Source of the DNA: an uncultured Clostridia bacterium | Lineage (GTDB): Bacteria; Bacillota; Clostridia; Oscillospirales; Acutalibacteraceae | DNA length: 5,387 nucleotides | Direction: 5' to 3' | Assembly: GCA_946187095.1 (NCBI GenBank) | Contig: CAMHPW010000096.1 | Location: forward strand, 1 to 5,387 | In this document: piece after piece, positions 1 to 5,387 of the stretch | How positions within the stretch are numbered: position 1 is the stretch's first letter | How the letters are laid out: every line of letters begins with the position of its first letter | The notes under the pieces: generated by a model | What the model was told of the DNA's origin: nothing | Seen by the model: only the letters and a program-made list of their open reading frames with translations | Databases searched by the model: none | Made by a program: the position numbers and the translations under genes

Positions 1-106
1 TTTCAGGCTTTTCTTAAATATCTTCAAGGTTTTTACAGCAAAATCAGACAGATTTTTCCCTCTCTTTTCAGCCCCGACAAATCTGTTGGAAAAATAGATT
101 TTTTTC

Positions 107-135
107 TTGTAAAAAGTGCATTTTTATTGTATGAT
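107..135 (+). promoter_or_regulatory. sigma-A-type promoter of pyk
   Basis: A -35 box TTGTAA (107-112, 4 of 6 to consensus) is followed, after exactly 17 bp, by the -10 box TATGAT (130-135, 5 of 6). Transcription would start near 142, giving a leader of about 26 nt that holds only the ribosome binding site of pyk. This is read from the sequence and not experimentally supported. The region before it (1-106) has short open frames on both strands but none with a start and a ribosome binding site. It probably holds upstream intergenic DNA. Confidence 0.7.
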
Positions 136-151
136 ATTGACATATCAATAT
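134..151. promoter_or_regulatory. inverted repeat at the pyk transcription start, possible operator
   Basis: ATATTGA (134-140) and TCAATAT (145-151) form a perfect 7-bp inverted repeat around the 4-nt spacer CATA. It overlaps the end of the -10 box and the predicted start of transcription and ends just before the ribosome binding site. The position suits a repressor site, but an AT-rich dyad can arise by chance and no known regulator consensus (for example CcpA or Rex) fits it. Confidence 0.3.
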
Positions 152-167
152 GTTAGGAGAGATCGCT

Positions 168-1919
168 ATGCGTAAAACCAAAATTATATGCACCCTCGGT
201 CCGTCGACCGATGACGAAAACGTCCTTCGCTCTCTCATGCTCAACGGCATGGATGTTGCAAGGATCAATATGTCCCATCAGACGCACGAAACCCATCAGA
301 TCAAGATCGATGCCGTCAAGAAACTCCGCAGGGAACTCAACAAGCCTGTTGCCATTCTTCTCGATACAAAAGGTCCCGAAATCCGTACAGGCAATTTCCC
401 CGAAAAAGTCATTCTCGAAACAGGTCAGAATTTCACCCTCACGACTGAAACCTGTGAAGGCAATAAAGAACGCTGTTCCATCACTTTCAAGAATCTTCCC
501 AATGATGTCGATGTCGGAAACAAAATTTTAATTGATGACGGTCTGATCGAACTCAAAGTACTCAGCACTACTCCCTCTGAAATTCACTGCAAAGTCCTCA
601 ACGGCGGTCCTGTTTCTTCCCATAAGGGAATCAATGTTCCCGATGTATTCCTTTCCCTGCCGTTCATGAGCGAACAGGATAAAGCCGATCTCAAATTCGG
701 CGTTGAAAATGACGTTGACTTTGTAGCCGCCTCTTTCACCAGAAATGCCAATGATATCAATGAGATGAAAGCCGTTCTCGACAGCTACGGCGGCAGTGAC
801 ATTAAAATCATTGCCAAGATCGAAAATAAAGACGGTGTTGACAATATCGATGAAATTCTCCGTGTAGCCGATGGTGTCATGGTCGCAAGAGGTGATCTGG
901 GCGTTGAAATTCCTATCGCAGAAGTGCCTATTATCCAGAAAATGATCATTCAGAAAACACGCAATTCCGACAAGCCTGTTATCACGGCTACTCAGATGCT
1001 TGACTCCATGATGAAAAATCCCCGTCCGACAAGGGCTGAAACAACCGATGTTGCCAATGCCATCTATGACGGCACAAGCGTTATCATGCTTTCGGGTGAA
1101 ACTGCCGCAGGCCTGTTCCCTGTGGAAGCCGTCAAAACTATGGCGAATATCGCTGAAATTACCGAAAGCCATATCGACTACATAGACAAATTCAGGAATC
1201 TCGATATCCACGAAAGACCTGACGTTACTTCTGCCATATCCCATGCCGCCTGCACAACGGCTCATGATCTGGGGGCATCCGCTATCATTACCGTTTCCAA
1301 ATCGGGCATGACTTCCAGAATGCTGTCAAAATACCGCCCGAGCTGTCCCATCATCAGCGGCACTCCCAGCGAAAAAGTCTGGAGACAAACCAATATGTCA
1401 TGGGGTATCGTTCCCGTCATGATAGAAGAAAAAGACAATACAGACGAACTCATTGACCACGTTATCTCCATCGCACAACAGCAGAATCTCCTCAAAAACG
1501 GCGATTTAGTCGTATTGACGGCAGGCGTTCCGCTCGGCATATCAGGCACTACCAATCTTATGAAAGTCCATCTTGTCGGAAATATCCTTGTCAGCGGTCA
1601 GACAATCGTTAATGACATTTCTTCACACGGTCATCTGATGGTCTGCAAATCCGAAGAAGAAGCTCTTGCCAACTTCAAAGAGGGTGAAATTCTCGTTATC
1701 CACGAAACGACCAACCGCCTTATCCCCATTATGAAAAAGAGTGCAGGCATCATCACCGAAGTTGACGGCATCAATTCTCATGCGGCAGTTGTCGGTCTTG
1801 CCCTCAATAAGCCTGTCATTGTCGGTGCAACAAACGCTACTTTCATTCTCAAAACAGGCACCAACTGCAATATCTATGCAGGAAAGAGCGTTGTCACCAC
1901 CGCCACAACGAAGTTTTAA
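168..1919 (+). CDS. pyk: pyruvate kinase with C-terminal PEP-utiliser domain
   Basis: Pyruvate kinase transfers phosphate from phosphoenolpyruvate to ADP, the last ATP-forming step of glycolysis, in the cytoplasm. The 583-aa length fits the long Bacillus/Geobacillus type. Visible marks are ARINMSH with Arg32, DTKGPEIRTG at 66-75, catalytic Lys217 and metal ligand Glu219 in IAKIEN, GDLGVE with metal ligand Asp243, ITATQMLDSM with Thr275, and PTRAETTDVANA. The A domain is interrupted by the B domain at about 71-166, and the allosteric C domain runs from about 345 to 470. The last ~100 residues are a PEP-utiliser (swivelling) domain with SHAAVVG and His538. The pattern Thr67/Lys68/Glu71/Thr74 matches the K+-dependent class of the family. 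The start at 168 is chosen because TAGGAG (154-159) lies 8 nt upstream; an in-frame ATG at 150 lacks a binding site. The aldo/keto reductase follows after 33 nt, probably in one operon. Confidence 0.97.
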   Translation: MRKTKIICTLGPSTDDENVLRSLMLNGMDVARINMSHQTHETHQIKIDAVKKLRRELNKPVAILLDTKGPEIRTGNFPEKVILETGQNFTLTTETCEGNKERCSITFKNLPNDVDVGNKILIDDGLIELKVLSTTPSEIHCKVLNGGPVSSHKGINVPDVFLSLPFMSEQDKADLKFGVENDVDFVAASFTRNANDINEMKAVLDSYGGSDIKIIAKIENKDGVDNIDEILRVADGVMVARGDLGVEIPIAEVPIIQKMIIQKTRNSDKPVITATQMLDSMMKNPRPTRAETTDVANAIYDGTSVIMLSGETAAGLFPVEAVKTMANIAEITESHIDYIDKFRNLDIHERPDVTSAISHAACTTAHDLGASAIITVSKSGMTSRMLSKYRPSCPIISGTPSEKVWRQTNMSWGIVPVMIEEKDNTDELIDHVISIAQQQNLLKNGDLVVLTAGVPLGISGTTNLMKVHLVGNILVSGQTIVNDISSHGHLMVCKSEEEALANFKEGEILVIHETTNRLIPIMKKSAGIITEVDGINSHAAVVGLALNKPVIVGATNATFILKTGTNCNIYAGKSVVTTATTKF

Positions 1920-1952
1920 TGCACAATTTCAAATAACGAAAGGTGTGTTTTC

Positions 1953-2891
1953 ATGAGTTTCACGATAAACGGAAAAGAACTTCCCCCTATTGCCATCGGC
2001 ACATGGGCTTGGGGCGGCGGTACGAACGGCAGTAAAATGGTGTTCGGCTCAAAGTCCGATCCCAAAATCCTCAAAGAGAGCTTTGATATCGCCTTTGAAA
2101 ACGGCTTCACTCTCTTCGACACAGCCGCTGTCTATGGCATGGGCAATGCCGAAAAACTTCTCGCCGAATTCACTGACGGCAAAGACTTCATTTTCAGCGA
2201 CAAATACACCCCCCTCAAAAAATTTTCCCCCGAACTCCTTGATGATATGTATATTGACAGCATCACAACATTTAATGGAAAGATTCCCGATATTTATTGG
2301 CTTCATCAGCCCAAATACATCAAAGCCACTCTCCCCTGTCTTTGTCAGATGCAGAAAGACGGCAAAATCGGCAGTATCGGCGTTTCCAATTTCAATTTTG
2401 AACAGCTTCAGACTGCCAATGATATCGTAAAGGAACATGGCTGCACCATTGCAGGCGTACAGAATCATTTCAGCCTGATCCACAGGGATTCCGACAAAAA
2501 CGGTGTCCTTGAATGGTGCAAAAACAATAACGCTGTATTCTTCGCCTACATGGTTCTCGAACAGGGTGCTCTCACAGGCAAATTCAACTCCAAAAAGAAA
2601 ATGCCGTTTTTCTCAAGGCGTGGCTTTGCCTATAACAGACATCTCAAAAAGCTCGAACCGCTTTTTAAAGAACTGGAAGCTGTCGGCAAAAAGCATGATC
2701 TGACCGTATCACAGACTGCCATCACCTATGCCATTGCCAAAGGCACTCTTCCGATCATCGGCATTACAAAACCCTATCAGGCAAAGGAGCTTGCCAAGAT
2801 CGCTTCCGTGACACTTACCAAAGGAGAAATTCTGCAGCTTGAAACTACTGCCGATGAGATCGGTATCAAAGTCAAAGCCGGCTGGGAATAA
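1953..2891 (+). CDS. aldo/keto reductase family oxidoreductase
   Basis: This is an NAD(P)H-dependent reductase of the aldo/keto reductase superfamily, a cytoplasmic (beta/alpha)8 barrel that reduces aldehydes and ketones. The catalytic tetrad is readable: Asp56 in FDTA, Tyr61 in VYG, Lys84 in SDKY and His118 in WLHQP. GVSNF at about residue 150 and the late PIIGITKPYQAKEL segment fit the usual cofactor-binding parts. The length of 312 aa is normal and the protein looks intact. AAAGG (1939-1943) about 9 nt before the ATG serves as ribosome binding site. The gene follows pyk by 33 nt without an intervening terminator or clear promoter, so the two are likely co-transcribed. The link could be redox balancing around the glycolytic end products, but that is inference. 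The substrate cannot be told from sequence. Confidence 0.93.
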   Translation: MSFTINGKELPPIAIGTWAWGGGTNGSKMVFGSKSDPKILKESFDIAFENGFTLFDTAAVYGMGNAEKLLAEFTDGKDFIFSDKYTPLKKFSPELLDDMYIDSITTFNGKIPDIYWLHQPKYIKATLPCLCQMQKDGKIGSIGVSNFNFEQLQTANDIVKEHGCTIAGVQNHFSLIHRDSDKNGVLEWCKNNNAVFFAYMVLEQGALTGKFNSKKKMPFFSRRGFAYNRHLKKLEPLFKELEAVGKKHDLTVSQTAITYAIAKGTLPIIGITKPYQAKELAKIASVTLTKGEILQLETTADEIGIKVKAGWE

Positions 2892-2896
2892 TATAC

Positions 2897-2934
2897 GCAA
2901 AACCGCAGTTTTTATAAGAAACTGCGGTTTTGCA
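2897..2934. terminator. intrinsic terminator of the pyk-reductase operon
   Basis: GCAAAACCGCAGTTT (2897-2911) pairs perfectly with 2919-2933 around a 7-nt loop. The GC core is flanked by an A-run and a T-run (TTTT at 2928-2931), so it could stop transcription in both directions. It starts 5 nt after the reductase stop codon. Confidence 0.9.
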
Positions 2935-2979
2935 TAAATTTATAATTAAAATTTCACAATTCTTTGTAAATAATAACAG

Positions 2980-3008
2980 TTGCAAAATGCAGAATGATTT
3001 GCTATAAT
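2980..3008 (+). promoter_or_regulatory. promoter of tRNA-Pro
   Basis: TTGCAA (2980-2985) and a perfect TATAAT (3003-3008) are 17 bp apart. The stretch before the -35 box (about 2935-2978) is very AT-rich, as in UP elements of stable RNA genes. The predicted start near 3015 leaves a leader of about 9 nt before the mature tRNA. Confidence 0.8.
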
Positions 3009-3023
3009 AATACCTGTTGTTGA

Positions 3024-3097
3024 CCGGGTGTGGCGCAGATTGGTAGCGCGCTTGAATGGGGTTCAAGAGGCCGCTGGTTCGATTCCAGTCACTCGGA
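3024..3097 (+). tRNA. tRNA-Pro, anticodon GGG
   Basis: A full cloverleaf can be folded by hand. The acceptor stem is CCGGGTG/CACTCGG with one G-T pair, the D stem is GCGC/GCGC, and the anticodon stem is CTTGA/TCAAG with loop ATGGGGT. The variable loop has 5 nt, the T stem is GCTGG/CCAGT with loop TTCGATT, and the discriminator base is A at 3097. The anticodon GGG (3058-3060) followed by G37 is typical of tRNA-Pro and reads CCC and CCU. The 3' CCA is not encoded (the bases after the discriminator are CTT), so it must be added by the tRNA nucleotidyltransferase. It is a single-gene unit with its own promoter and terminator. Confidence 0.97.
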
Positions 3098-3104
3098 CTT
3101 TTAC

Positions 3105-3137
3105 AAAGCACTTGCCTGAGCAGGTGCTTTTGTTTTT
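3105..3137 (+). terminator. terminator of tRNA-Pro
   Basis: AAAGCACTTGC (3105-3115) pairs with 3120-3130 around the loop CTGA, 11 bp with one wobble pair, followed by TTTTGTTTTT (3128-3137). It begins 8 nt after the tRNA and is a standard rho-independent terminator. Confidence 0.9.
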
Positions 3138-3155
3138 ACCAAAATTTTACAAGAG

Positions 3156-3198
3156 AAAAATACCGTCGGTATCAAAAGATGACCGACGGTATTTTTTT
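3156..3198. terminator. second terminator hairpin, bidirectional
   Basis: AAAAATACCGTCGGT (3156-3170) pairs perfectly with 3182-3196, and ATC/GAT can add inner pairs. It is flanked by an A5 run on the left and T7 (3192-3198) on the right, so it works in both directions. For the tRNA it would be a second, redundant terminator. In the minus direction it would suit the aminotransferase gene, whose stop is now 263 bp away because the palindromic element at 3199-3459 lies between. Confidence 0.85.
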
Positions 3199-3459
3199 AA
3201 CGTGAGTTCGATGGAAAAATTCGGATTTGAGAATCTATGCGGCTGTCGCCGCATTTAACCTCTCCGCCTCGCTACGCTCGGCACCTCCCCTGAAATCAGA
3301 GGAGCCAAGCCGACTTTTTGCCTTGCCGTTAGTCTGTCACTTGCGGCAGACACTCTTGCCTCCTCTAATTTTAGGGGCGGTGACGGAGAGGTTGATTCAG
3401 TCACGAAGTGACTGAACGACGCTTCTTCAAAAAAGCCGAAATTCCATCGAACTCACGTT
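3199..3459. repeat. 261-bp palindromic element with 18-bp terminal inverted repeats (MITE-like)
   Basis: The ends AACGTGAGTTCGATGGAA (3199-3216) and its exact complement (3442-3459) are perfect 18-bp terminal inverted repeats. Inside lie a side hairpin ATGCGGC/GCCGCAT (3237-3254), a side hairpin TTCAGTCAC/GTGACTGAA (3396-3416), and a stem AACCTCTCCG (3257-3266) with 3384-3393. A long imperfect stem 3282-3304 pairs with 3360-3382 (CACC, CCCCT, AAAT and AGAGGAG blocks match), and an apical hairpin joins GTCTGTC (3332-3338) with 3345-3351. The whole thus folds into a branched hairpin. No open frame within it looks like a protein and no transposase is present, so it would be non-autonomous. It fills the gap between the convergent tRNA and aminotransferase units. 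I cannot name its family or confirm copies elsewhere. Confidence 0.8.
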
Positions 3460-3461
3460 GT

Positions 3462-4670
3462 TTAATCCCTTGTTGCCTTCCTGAAGTTCTCTATCACATA
3501 CTGTGCCTGTTCATCCGTCATCTTGGAATACAACGGCAAAGTGATCTCATTTTTATACATCTCAAACGCATTCGGGAAATCTTCGATACTGTATCCCATG
3601 CGTTTATATGCCGTCATCATGGGAAGGGGCTTGTAATGCACATTCGTTGCCACTCCATAATTTGCCATTCTCTCTATGACCTTATTCCTGTATTCCTCGT
3701 CCTGCCACATCAGCTTGACAAGATACAAATGTCCGCTTGAAAATATCTTATCCTTTTCGGAAAAGTGCTGCAGTACCGACACTCCGCCCTGACTTGCCAG
3801 CTCTTTATTATAATACTCTATTATCTTCTTACGTTTTTTGAGCATTTCGGGCAGTCTTTTTAACTGTACAAGCCCTATTGATGCCATGATATCCGTCATA
3901 TTGCATTTGAAATACGTTCCGATAATATCATATTCCCATGAACCAAGTTGCGTTTTGGCAAGGGCATCTTTTGACTGTCCGTGAAGTGACAGCAGCATAT
4001 ACTGCTTATACAGTTCATCACTGTCCAAGCCTTCATGCTTTCTCCAGGTCACTGCACCGCCCTCGCCTGTCGTGAGATTCTTGACGGCATGAAATGAAAA
4101 TGCCGTGAAATCCGCCAGCATTCCCACTCTTGCCATACCTCTCCTTGCCCCTATGGAATGTGCAGCATCGGCAAGCACGATCATCCTGCCAAATTTCTCC
4201 TGGATCGGCGTTTCGGGAACGAATTTTGACTTTTCCCTCTCCACGATCTCAAATACTTTGTCATAGTCACACGGCACTCCGCCTAAATCGACAGGAATGA
4301 TCACTTTCGTTCTGGAATTGATGTAATCGGGCAGTCTGTCATAATCCATCTGAACGGAATTCGGCATACAGTCCACCAAAACAGGTCTTGCCCCCACATG
4401 ACAAACCGCACTTGCCGTTGCCGTATAAGTATAGGCAGGCACAATGACTTCATCGCCCTTTTTCACTCCCAGTATACGCAAGGTCATTTCCAGTGCAGAT
4501 GTGCAGGAATCCAAACAAACCGTCCTTTCACTCATGCAGAACTTTGTTATCATATTTTCAAATTTCTTTGTTTTCGGTCCTGTCGTAATCCAGCCGCTCT
4601 GAAGCGTATCCACCACTTCATCAATTTCCTCGTCTGTAATATCAGGCGGTGAAAACGGTATTTTCATCAT
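3462..4670 (-). CDS. DegT/DnrJ/EryC1/StrS-family sugar aminotransferase
   Basis: This is a PLP-dependent transaminase of fold type I, of the family that aminates keto-deoxy sugars on nucleotide carriers for capsule, O-antigen or glycoprotein glycans. With the start used here (402 aa), the Schiff-base lysine is Lys197 in FSFHAVKNLTTGEGG, the cofactor-ring contact is Asp168 in ADAAHSIGA, and the phosphate-binding Ser/Thr motif is DSCTSALE at 54-61. VPAYTYTATASAV (77-89) and IPVDLGGVPCD (125-135) are also typical. Length is normal for the family and the frame is intact. The ATG at 4670 is preceded by AGGAGG (4683-4678) at 7 nt; a second ATG follows at 4667. The frame could begin at a GTG at 4694, but the binding site would then lie inside the gene. 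It is the second gene of an operon, 20 nt after the 97-aa gene. The exact sugar substrate cannot be told, as no glycan genes are in view. Confidence 0.94.
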   Translation of the reverse strand: MMKIPFSPPDITDEEIDEVVDTLQSGWITTGPKTKKFENMITKFCMSERTVCLDSCTSALEMTLRILGVKKGDEVIVPAYTYTATASAVCHVGARPVLVDCMPNSVQMDYDRLPDYINSRTKVIIPVDLGGVPCDYDKVFEIVEREKSKFVPETPIQEKFGRMIVLADAAHSIGARRGMARVGMLADFTAFSFHAVKNLTTGEGGAVTWRKHEGLDSDELYKQYMLLSLHGQSKDALAKTQLGSWEYDIIGTYFKCNMTDIMASIGLVQLKRLPEMLKKRKKIIEYYNKELASQGGVSVLQHFSEKDKIFSSGHLYLVKLMWQDEEYRNKVIERMANYGVATNVHYKPLPMMTAYKRMGYSIEDFPNAFEMYKNEITLPLYSKMTDEQAQYVIENFRKATRD

Positions 4671-4677
4671 AAAAATT

Positions 4678-4683
4678 CCTCCT
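4678..4683 (-). promoter_or_regulatory. ribosome binding site fixing the aminotransferase start
   Basis: On the minus strand this reads AGGAGG, a full match to the anti-Shine-Dalgarno sequence, 7 nt before the ATG at 4670 and 10 nt before the next ATG at 4667. It falls in the 20-nt gap after the stop codon of the 97-aa gene. It decides against the longer GTG start at 4694. Confidence 0.9.
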
Positions 4684-4690
4684 AAATATA

Positions 4691-4984
4691 TCACTTATCA
4701 TCTTTCATAGCTTTCATAAACTTATCAAAAGCTGTCGGAAACATTGCTACCAAAAAATCTTGTTTATCATCATATATTCTCAAAACTTTTCCAAAAATCA
4801 CTGTTCCATCTGTTTCACGATAATAATTGACTGTTTTTCGATCAAAAACCGCCAGCGTTCCGAGATATTTCAAAGTTACCGTTTCATCATCTATCAGTAT
4901 CACTCCGCCTTTTGTCCACAAAATTCCGTGTTCATTGTTTTTGATTCCCCTGACAAATATTTTCAGCTTATCTCTGTCAAACAT
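4691..4984 (-). CDS. 97-aa protein of unknown function, beta-rich
   Basis: I do not recognise this protein. It has no signal peptide, membrane segment or obvious metal or nucleotide motif, so it is probably cytoplasmic. The sequence alternates in short likely beta strands (KIFVRGI, GILWTKGGVILID, ETVTLKYLG, TVIFGKVLRIYDD, DFLVAMF) and ends in a likely charged helix (PTAFDKFMKAMKDDK). A small barrel closed by a C-terminal helix, as in PH-like domains, would fit this pattern, but that is a guess from strand order only. The ATG at 4984 is preceded by AAAGGCGG (minus strand, 4999-4992) at 7 nt. It is the first gene of an operon with the aminotransferase (20-nt gap) and has a strong promoter about 30 nt upstream. 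Bacterial codon use and a clean frame argue that it is real. Confidence 0.82.
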   Translation of the reverse strand: MFDRDKLKIFVRGIKNNEHGILWTKGGVILIDDETVTLKYLGTLAVFDRKTVNYYRETDGTVIFGKVLRIYDDKQDFLVAMFPTAFDKFMKAMKDDK

Positions 4985-5007
4985 AGTTTATCCGCCTTTC
5001 ACTGTCC

Positions 5008-5030
5008 GTATCAATATGATACTCTATCAT
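5008..5030. promoter_or_regulatory. overlapping dyads over the -10 box, possible operator
   Basis: GTATCA-ATA-TGATAC (5008-5022) and ATGATA-CTC-TATCAT (5016-5030) are two perfect 6-bp inverted repeats that share the middle half-site. They give TATCA, TGATA, TATCA at regular 8-bp steps. They cover the -10 box and the predicted transcription start, where a repressor would act. Part of this follows from the -10 hexamer itself, so the call is tentative. Confidence 0.3.
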
Positions 5031-5044
5031 GCCCGATTTGTCAA
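5016..5044 (-). promoter_or_regulatory. promoter of the 97-aa protein / aminotransferase operon
   Basis: On the minus strand a perfect -35 box TTGACA (5044-5039) is followed after 17 bp by TATCAT (5021-5016, 5 of 6). Transcription would start near 5009, leaving a leader of about 25 nt. The stop codon TGA of the upstream membrane-protein gene (5043-5041) lies inside the -35 box, so the two units are tightly packed. Confidence 0.8.
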
Positions 5045-5298
5045 TTTTTCACCAACAACATCATGATTCCCGACAATGCCGCTGCCAATACAGGCGAGCC
5101 TATCAGCGTACCAAGCCATTTCATAACAAGCGTTTTGCCGTATATATACGGCATCAATTCCTCTGTTTTCGGAATGATCCATGCTTTTGTTTTGCCTACC
5201 CAATAGAAGTCTATAAACAGCCTGTCAAACAGCCCCTCTATCATCATGATAACATATATCTGCCAGAAACCCTCAAAAAATCCCCTTGCACCATTTAT
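5041..5298 (-). CDS. small membrane protein, C-terminal part only
   Basis: About 85 residues can be read, ending in a proper TGA stop. The frame starts around [13 protein letters not shown], well upstream of the first available ATG pair (5247 and 5244), so the true N-terminus is missing rather than located at that ATG. The segment [19 protein letters not shown] and the segment [20 protein letters not shown] look like two membrane helices. Between them lies a polar stretch with [16 protein letters not shown], and the tail is VKN. I do not recognise the family with confidence. Upstream the frame runs into a TGA at 5319-5317, and from 5298 outward another frame encodes an unrelated eIF6-like piece. 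The break therefore looks like an artificial or foreign junction, not a natural gene start. Confidence 0.65.
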   Translation of the reverse strand: MNGARGFFEGFWQIYVIMMIEGLFDRLFIDFYWVGKTKAWIIPKTEELMPYIYGKTLVMKWLGTLIGSPVLAAALSGIMMLLVKN

Positions 5299-5307
5299 CC
5301 AGTAAAT
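5293..5307. other. probable chimera junction with short inverted repeat
   Basis: ATTTA-TCCAG-TAAAT is a 5-bp inverted repeat with a 5-nt spacer, exactly where eIF6-like coding ends and bacterial membrane-protein coding begins. Short inverted repeats are common at template-switch chimeras of amplified DNA, but a 5-bp AT-rich repeat is weak evidence by itself. Confidence 0.4.
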
Positions 5308-5387
5308 CCAGCAAAATCATTTACACAACATCCTGCAGCAATTATATCACTTCCTCTATTTATTGTTCCAGCAGCTATAGGAATTTG
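5298..5387 (-). CDS. eukaryotic eIF6-like fragment (partial at both ends)
   Basis: The 30 residues read from the window edge contain [13 protein letters not shown] followed by VNDF and FTG. From memory, human eIF6 has GTVNRGSEVIAAG, then VNDW and FCG, at the same spacing in its C-terminal part; about 18 of 30 positions agree and most others are conservative. eIF6 is the eukaryotic anti-association factor needed for 60S ribosome biogenesis, and bacteria do not have it; the archaeal aIF6 is less similar in this stretch. Expected downstream residues (Leu-Asp-Thr-Thr in the human protein) are absent: the frame meets TAA at 5297-5295. Codons are AT-rich (GGA, AGA, ATA, GAT, AAT) unlike the neighbours. 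No start or stop of its own is in view. Most likely it is foreign DNA at a chimeric contig end. Confidence 0.75.

Noticed and set aside
48..105. Possible terminator before pyk (ACAGATTT 48-55 with AAATCTGT 79-86, T-run 99-105)
   Set aside because: The stem is AT-rich, has a 23-nt loop, and is 12 nt away from the T-run, which is too far for an intrinsic terminator.
1..156. Open frames without starts at the left edge, both strands, including a lysine-rich minus-strand one at about 1-120
   Set aside because: They lack a start codon with a ribosome binding site or run through the pyk promoter and leader. They could be the end of an outside gene, but nothing supports it.
150..167. Alternative pyk start at the upstream in-frame ATG (six extra residues)
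   Set aside because: It has no ribosome binding site, lies only about 8 nt from the predicted transcription start, and the TAGGAG at 154-159 clearly serves the ATG at 168, where similarity to the family begins.
528..1265. 245-codon open frame antisense to pyk on the minus strand
   Set aside because: It is a mirror of the strongly conserved pyk reading frame, has no recognisable domain or promoter, and its length follows from the codon bias of pyk.
3028..3415. Two plus-strand open frames crossing the tRNA, the terminators and the palindromic element
   Set aside because: They overlap a clear tRNA and hairpins, have no ribosome binding site, and show no protein-like composition.
4671..4694. 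Longer aminotransferase starting at the GTG at 4694
   Set aside because: The added residues would be encoded by the AGGAGG binding site itself, and the start would overlap the stop region of the preceding gene.
5281..5297. Reading TAA as a sense codon (ciliate code) so that the eIF6-like frame continues past 5297
   Set aside because: The residues after the TAA do not resemble eIF6, while another frame there is plainly bacterial membrane-protein coding, so a junction explains it better.
1..5387. CRISPR array, prophage, toxin-antitoxin pair or other defence system
   Set aside because: No regularly spaced direct repeats and no genes of these kinds are visible on either strand.

Overview
The window reads as a Firmicutes chromosome fragment, most like a gut or rumen clostridium of the Ruminococcus/Oscillospiraceae type. 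The grounds are moderate G+C, AGGAGG-type ribosome binding sites, TTGACA/TATAAT-like promoters, hairpin-plus-T terminators, a pyruvate kinase with the C-terminal PEP-utiliser extension found in Bacillus-type enzymes, and a palindromic intergenic repeat. The genus is an inference from general look, not a database match.

Left half, plus strand. A promoter at 107-135 drives pyk (pyruvate kinase, 583 aa). It is followed after 33 nt by an aldo/keto reductase (312 aa), and the pair ends at a 15-bp perfect-stem terminator (2897-2934). A tRNA-Pro(GGG) with its own near-consensus promoter and its own terminator follows (3024-3097).

Middle. A second strong, bidirectional terminator hairpin (3156-3198) directly abuts a 261-bp element with 18-bp perfect terminal inverted repeats and several nested hairpins (3199-3459). 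The other end of this element lies 2 bp from the stop codon of the convergent minus-strand gene. Removing the element in thought puts the terminator just after that stop codon, so the element looks like a MITE-like insertion that separated a gene from its terminator.

Right half, minus strand. A promoter at 5016-5044 drives a two-gene operon: a 97-aa protein of unknown family, then a DegT/DnrJ/EryC1/StrS-type PLP-dependent sugar aminotransferase (402 aa). Upstream lies the C-terminal part of a small membrane protein (5041 to about 5298).

The most striking observation is at the right edge. The last 90 bases (5298-5387, minus strand) encode a 30-residue piece that reads as eukaryotic translation initiation factor 6 (eIF6), in AT-rich codons unlike the bacterial genes. 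It stops where the bacterial membrane-protein frame begins, at a short inverted repeat. The simplest explanation is a chimeric contig end joining bacterial DNA to DNA of a eukaryote, plausibly a protist or fungus from the same gut community. Horizontal transfer is the less likely alternative. I found no CRISPR array, phage genes or transposase. The first ~106 bases hold no gene that I can support.
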